Below, piece by piece: positions 59,990-64,000 of a stretch of DNA of 64,000 nucleotides (its first letter is position 1; each line of letters starts with the position of its first letter). The stretch is from Prochilodus magdalenae (lineage: Eukaryota; Chordata; Actinopteri; Characiformes; Prochilodontidae), in contig JAMWET010003917.1 of the NCBI GenBank assembly GCA_024036415.1, forward strand, positions 1 to 64,000. The letters run 5' to 3'. A program made the position numbers and the translations under genes. The notes under the pieces were generated by a model. That model saw only the letters and a program-made list of their open reading frames with translations. It ran no database searches and was not told the origin of the DNA.

Positions 59990-60590
59990 AAATAAGCAGC
60001 AAGGCCTTCACGAAAAAGAGCTCATCTGGATTGCAGGGATTGTTGCTCCAAACCCCAAATATACATCATTCAGAAATATTGATGCCTTTACAGATGTGGA
60101 AGTCACCCATGACATTTGCACCCGCAATGACTGCTGGGCATCTGGATCTGTTTATTTCTGGTTTCTTCTTTGCATGGTCGTTGTAATATGCATTTGCAGA
60201 GCAATGGCAAACAGTGTTCATAGACAGTGGGGTTTAGAGGTGTTCCTGAGCCCATGCAGTGATTTCCTCTATAGCACTGTATCTGTTTTTAACGCAGTGC
60301 TGCCTGAGAGAGCGAATATCATGGCTATCCAACACTGTTTTCCAGCCTGGTCCCTTACAAACAGGGATTTCACCAGGATCACTGAATCCCTGAGGTTATG
60401 AAAACCCCCAAAGTCTTTGATGTTTTATGTTGAGAAATGTTATTCTTGATTTGTGACTCTATTTGCCTGGACAGTCTTTCAAAGAGTAGTGAAGCTCTCC
60501 CCATCATTACTTCTGAAAGACTTCAAATGAGTTGCATATCATTGCATTCTGTTTTTATTTACAGCTTCCAAACTTTTTGGAGATGTTTTT
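59990..60590 (-). mobile_element. Tc1-like transposon relic (AAAAAGTTGGGAC family), copy 1
   Basis: The minus strand reads MGDFHICKGI near 60065-60110 and SLRQHCVKNRYSAIEEITAW near 60230-60320, matching the pattern of a common teleost Tc1 transposase. Near 60545-60586 the plus strand has CATTCTGTTTTTATTTACAG and CCAAACTTTTTGG, the inverted-repeat end shared with 53253-53526. Order is scrambled or deleted and stops are present. Confidence 0.75.
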
Positions 60591-61379
60591 TTAAATTTAT
60601 TTATTTATTTATTTATTTGATATTGGTCAAAGTGAATGGCTTAAAAGATATATGCAGAAGAGAAAAAGACATTTAGCCCGTCACCTGATTCATCTGCCTT
60701 TGTATGCCTTTGAGTGTTTTAGGACAGGGGGGAGAACTGAAAGCTCTTCCAAAGTATCACATGAAGTGTAAAGCTGTTTCCTCATGTTACCATACAGCCT
60801 TAGTATGACTTTAGGATATGCGGTAAGAGTGCTGTTTATAAAGGGTAACAGTCGTGAAGTTTAGTCAGACTTTGTCTCATCTCATGTCACCGAATGTTGT
60901 TACATGAGATTTTCAGCATCCGATACTTCCAGTGAATCGCAGCACTCAATACTCCTCCATTGTGCCCGGTATAAAGGCAGAAAACAGAGGGGAAATCCAA
61001 GAAGGACACTCCTTGCGTCCTTCTCATTTAACTGTCTGCACAAGCCCAGAAAACAGGTTCTAGACAGAAATCTATATCAGGATCTATATTTTTCCAAAGA
61101 TCCAAAATCTATATATCTCCAAAGATCAGGCTTCAGCTTACTGCTTCTCACAATCCCAGAAACCCAACACATTTAGTGATGGTGAGGTCTGGACACTGGG
61201 GAGGTCAGTGTATTGTTCAGAGGGTGCCACCAGCTTCTTTGCTTGATTTATAAATGTTCTTCTGTTTTGTCTCGGTAAGGCCTAATTGATTAGGGGTGTA
61301 AGAAAGCATTGGCAAATTGAGTATTGCAATTCCATGTTTAATGATACTGTGTTAATTATCATAAACAATGCATTAATGC
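60591..61379. other. Gene-free stretch
   Basis: A TTTA-rich run at 60594-60617 and nothing else recognisable. The 90-aa frame at 60904-61176 matches no family I know. Confidence 0.4.
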
Positions 61380-62000
61380 AACAAATTATTAATTAATAGC
61401 TTGCATGCAGATATTGGTGGCAGACCATGGTTATAATTCTGTAATATTATTGCCTCATATTTGAAACCCTGAAGGCTACAGGGTTGCTGGATCTGCTTAT
61501 ATCTGCTTTCTGCCTTGCATGGTAGGTTTGTCATGCGTTTCCAGAGCAATAACAAGCAGTGTTGATAGACAGTGGAGTTCAGAAGTGTTAATGAGCCCAT
61601 GCAGTGATTTCCACTACAGAATTATTGTCTGTTTTTAATGCAGTGCTGCCTGAGGACCTGGAGATCACAGTCATCCAATACTGTTTTACAGCTACACATA
61701 CAGATACTTCTCTGGAGTCACTGAATCTTAATGATGTTATGTAGCTTTGATGAAACCCCCCAAGTTCTTTATTGTTTTATGTTGAGGAGTATTATTTTTG
61801 AATTGTTGCACTATTTGCCCAGACAGCTTTCCACCATCTTTACTTCTGAAAGATGTTAAATGATTTGCATATTTTTGCATTCTGTTTTTATTTAGCGCTA
61901 CATTTTGAACACTGTATTGGTTTATAAAAACACTGTATAAGTAATTAGTTAATAGTTTACAGGCAGAGATCAATAGCAAATAGTGAGTCATTTTGTGTTG
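61380..62000 (-). mobile_element. Tc1-like transposon relic (AAAAAGTTGGGAC family), copy 2
   Basis: The minus strand at about 61760-61850 reads LSGQIVQQFKNNTPQHKTIK, the first DNA-binding helix region of this Tc1 family. Further on it parallels copy 1 (CATGCAGTGATTTCC and TGTTTTTAATGCAGTGCTGC shared on the plus strand). Frameshifted and internally deleted. Confidence 0.78.
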
Positions 62001-62120
62001 TGTTTAACCCAGTTACACAAATCTGTGTATATGGTGACATACACATATTCATATTGTATGACATTATTTACTAGATTTGCATTTTAAAAATTCTATATTT
62101 TTCCTTACAGTATTGACATA

Positions 62121-62637
62121 CAGGGGTTGGACAATGAAACTGAAACACCTGGTTTTAGACCACAATCATTTATTAGTATGGTGTAGGGCCTCCTTCTGCA
62201 GCCTATACAGCGTCAGTTCGTCTTGGGAATGACATATACTGCGTCCTGCACAGTGGTCAGAGGGATTTTAAGCCATTCTTCTTGCAGGATAGTGGCCAGG
62301 TCACTACGTGATGCCGGTGGAGGTTCGTCCTTCTTGGTGGTATGCTGACATTACCCTGGATACCGTGGCTCTTGATACATCACAAAGACTTGCTGTCTTG
62401 GTCACAGATGCGCCAGCAAGAAGTGCACCATAAACTCTGGTATGTCATCCATAATGTTGTGTGCATTGCAATATTTTGAGCAGAACTGTGCTCTTACCTG
62501 CTAACTGGACCTTCACACTCTGCTCTTACTGGTGCAATGTGCAATTAATGAAGATTGGCCACCAGCCTGGTCCAATTTAGCCATGAGACCTCCCACACTA
62601 AAATGACAGGTGTTTCAGTTTCATTGTCCAACCCCTG
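62121..62637 (-). mobile_element. Internally deleted Tc1 element, copy 5
   Basis: 517 bp reverse-oriented copy with TA at both edges and the same ends and internal deletion as the other copies. It has a further small gap of about 15 bp within the helix-turn-helix part (near 62430). Otherwise it is close to copy 3. Confidence 0.92.
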
Positions 62638-64000
62638 TAGTAATGTAATATATTACAATATATTGTATGGTAACCCCTGTATCATGATACATATCACCAG
62701 GTTTGCCAATACACAGCACTATTCCTCGGAACTGCACATCCAATCAATTCATAGCGTTCAGTTGTCTTCTCACAGTTGAAGACTGGACAGAAACACCAGT
62801 GGATGTTTGTAGAAATGAAGCAAAAGTGGATTTTGATTTTCTCATTTCTCTCAAAGATGAAAGTTTTAAGTACTGTTTATCTGGCAGTGGTGGCAGTTTT
62901 GATGTTCTGCCAGGACGTGCAAAAAATAATCATTTGTATTTAATAACCATTTTGAAAATAAATGATGGGGTTGGGTGGGTCCTCTGGCTTTTGGATAGTA
63001 CTTAACCACAAACAAAACTTTCCTTTCCGGCTAACACCTTCTGTACCCTTCTTCACAGGTACTACCCAGCTGAAGATAACATTGTCCATCAAGTTGAGGA
63101 GCAAGGAGCTCCCAGATCTTCTCAGATTCCTCAGGCTGAGATTTGAGATTTGAGGTTGAGATTTCTGGTCTGGATTGGTTGGCCTTTTTTCTGCAGTAAA
63201 TATTCAGAACATCTTCTTAGTTTGGAACAGGACTGCAATAGCCATCACCAACTAGAAAGCCTTATTCTTATTTCTGAACATGTTGACATGTGCATGCGTG
63301 CTGTGTGTGAGAATGGCATGGATTTGCTCCCCATTTTAGACTGTGCTTTTTCACCGTGACAGAAAGCGTGAGCTTGGTCTAAACTATGAAGAGCAGGAGG
63401 GGGTAGAAAGACCTCCCTTTCAGTGTTCTGCTGTCACACACTCAAACATGCTGTCTTTAGGGGCCTTTGCCCACATCTTGAGCTGCTTGCGTGTGAAAGG
63501 CGCGGGCCCCGAGGCTATGGGGGCTCCTCTGAACTTTCTTTCTCCTGCTGACAACAGCAGTGCCCCTGCTCTTCACACAGCCACAGTCTGCCAGCTCCAC
63601 CCACAACCTGGCTGTTACGTCCAGCAGCCTCTGAAATTTGCTTTCATTGTTACTGGCCAGTTCAAAGGATACTGGTTATGTGTTTAGATACTCTTTTATT
63701 GAGAAGCATCATATTTCAAAGCCACACTATAAAGGCTGAGTAGCTTTAACTCCCTCCAAACAACATATTGTTGCTATTATATCGAAACCTCCCAGCTTGA
63801 GGGGTTTTTGTTCAACACTTGAAAAATGCCAGCTGCCCCGTGCACTTGGTGATGAGTTGACCACTAGAAATGATCCACAGTTATTTGGAATGAAATCTCA
63901 TATAGTTCCATTTCGTGTAATGCTACTATTTGGAGGTAGAAAGTTTTCTTAGTAGATCATCTACAGAAAAGCCAAAAGAAACTTCACTCCATATTACATG
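62638..64000. other. Gene-free right edge
   Basis: No exon recognised up to the window edge. The 114-aa frame at 63343-63687 and the 100-aa frame at 62703-63005 match no family I know. A gene beginning outside the window cannot be excluded. Confidence 0.4.

Overview
The window is vertebrate nuclear DNA, most likely from a ray-finned fish and plausibly an otophysan such as a characin or catfish. It is AT-rich and gene-poor. It is filled with many families of Tc1/mariner relics, palindromic MITEs, L2-type LINE tails and CA/TA microsatellites of the kinds known from teleost genomes. There is no operon structure, no viral genome and no CRISPR. The organism call is inference from repeat content and from one protein, not from a database search.

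Only one convincing protein-coding gene is present: an intact, intronless muscle RING-finger (MuRF/TRIM63-like) E3 ubiquitin ligase on the minus strand at 6126-7178. It carries RING, MuRF-conserved box, B-box 2, coiled coil, COS box and an acidic tail. Around it I see a TATA box about 150 nt upstream of the ATG, a run of E-boxes, a FOXO-type GTAAACAA site and a poly(A) signal at 5664-5669. About 400 bp of its upstream region recurs in direct orientation at 2655-3060, beyond the 3' end of the gene. This suggests an old local tandem duplication.

The rest reads as layers of mobile-element debris. (i) Five copies of a short Tc1 derivative carry the same internal deletion, keeping only the N-terminal helix-turn-helix and the C-terminal end of transposase (230-793, 9650-10097, 15715-16247, 24377-24908, 62121-62637). 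(ii) At least five other Tc1-like families survive as relics. (iii) There are palindromic MITEs, including one with long inverted arms at 17612-18155. (iv) L2-type LINE pieces lie at 18 kb and 48.8-52.4 kb. (v) Two unrelated tandem arrays lie back to back: three copies of a 1.2-1.4 kb unit (31271-35128), then about 2.5 copies of a 0.51 kb unit (35165-36445).

The stretches between repeats (about 22.8-28.8, 36.4-44.2 and 55.5-60 kb) show no coding signal. A few GC-richer, repeat-free islands with homeodomain-type motifs (around 27.0-27.6, 36.6-37.0, 38.1-38.35 and 42.0-42.3 kb) could be conserved regulatory elements, but this cannot be tested here. I found no clear candidate for a new biological system. 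The most unusual items are the promoter-block duplication, the mosaic tandem array and the shared-deletion Tc1 family.
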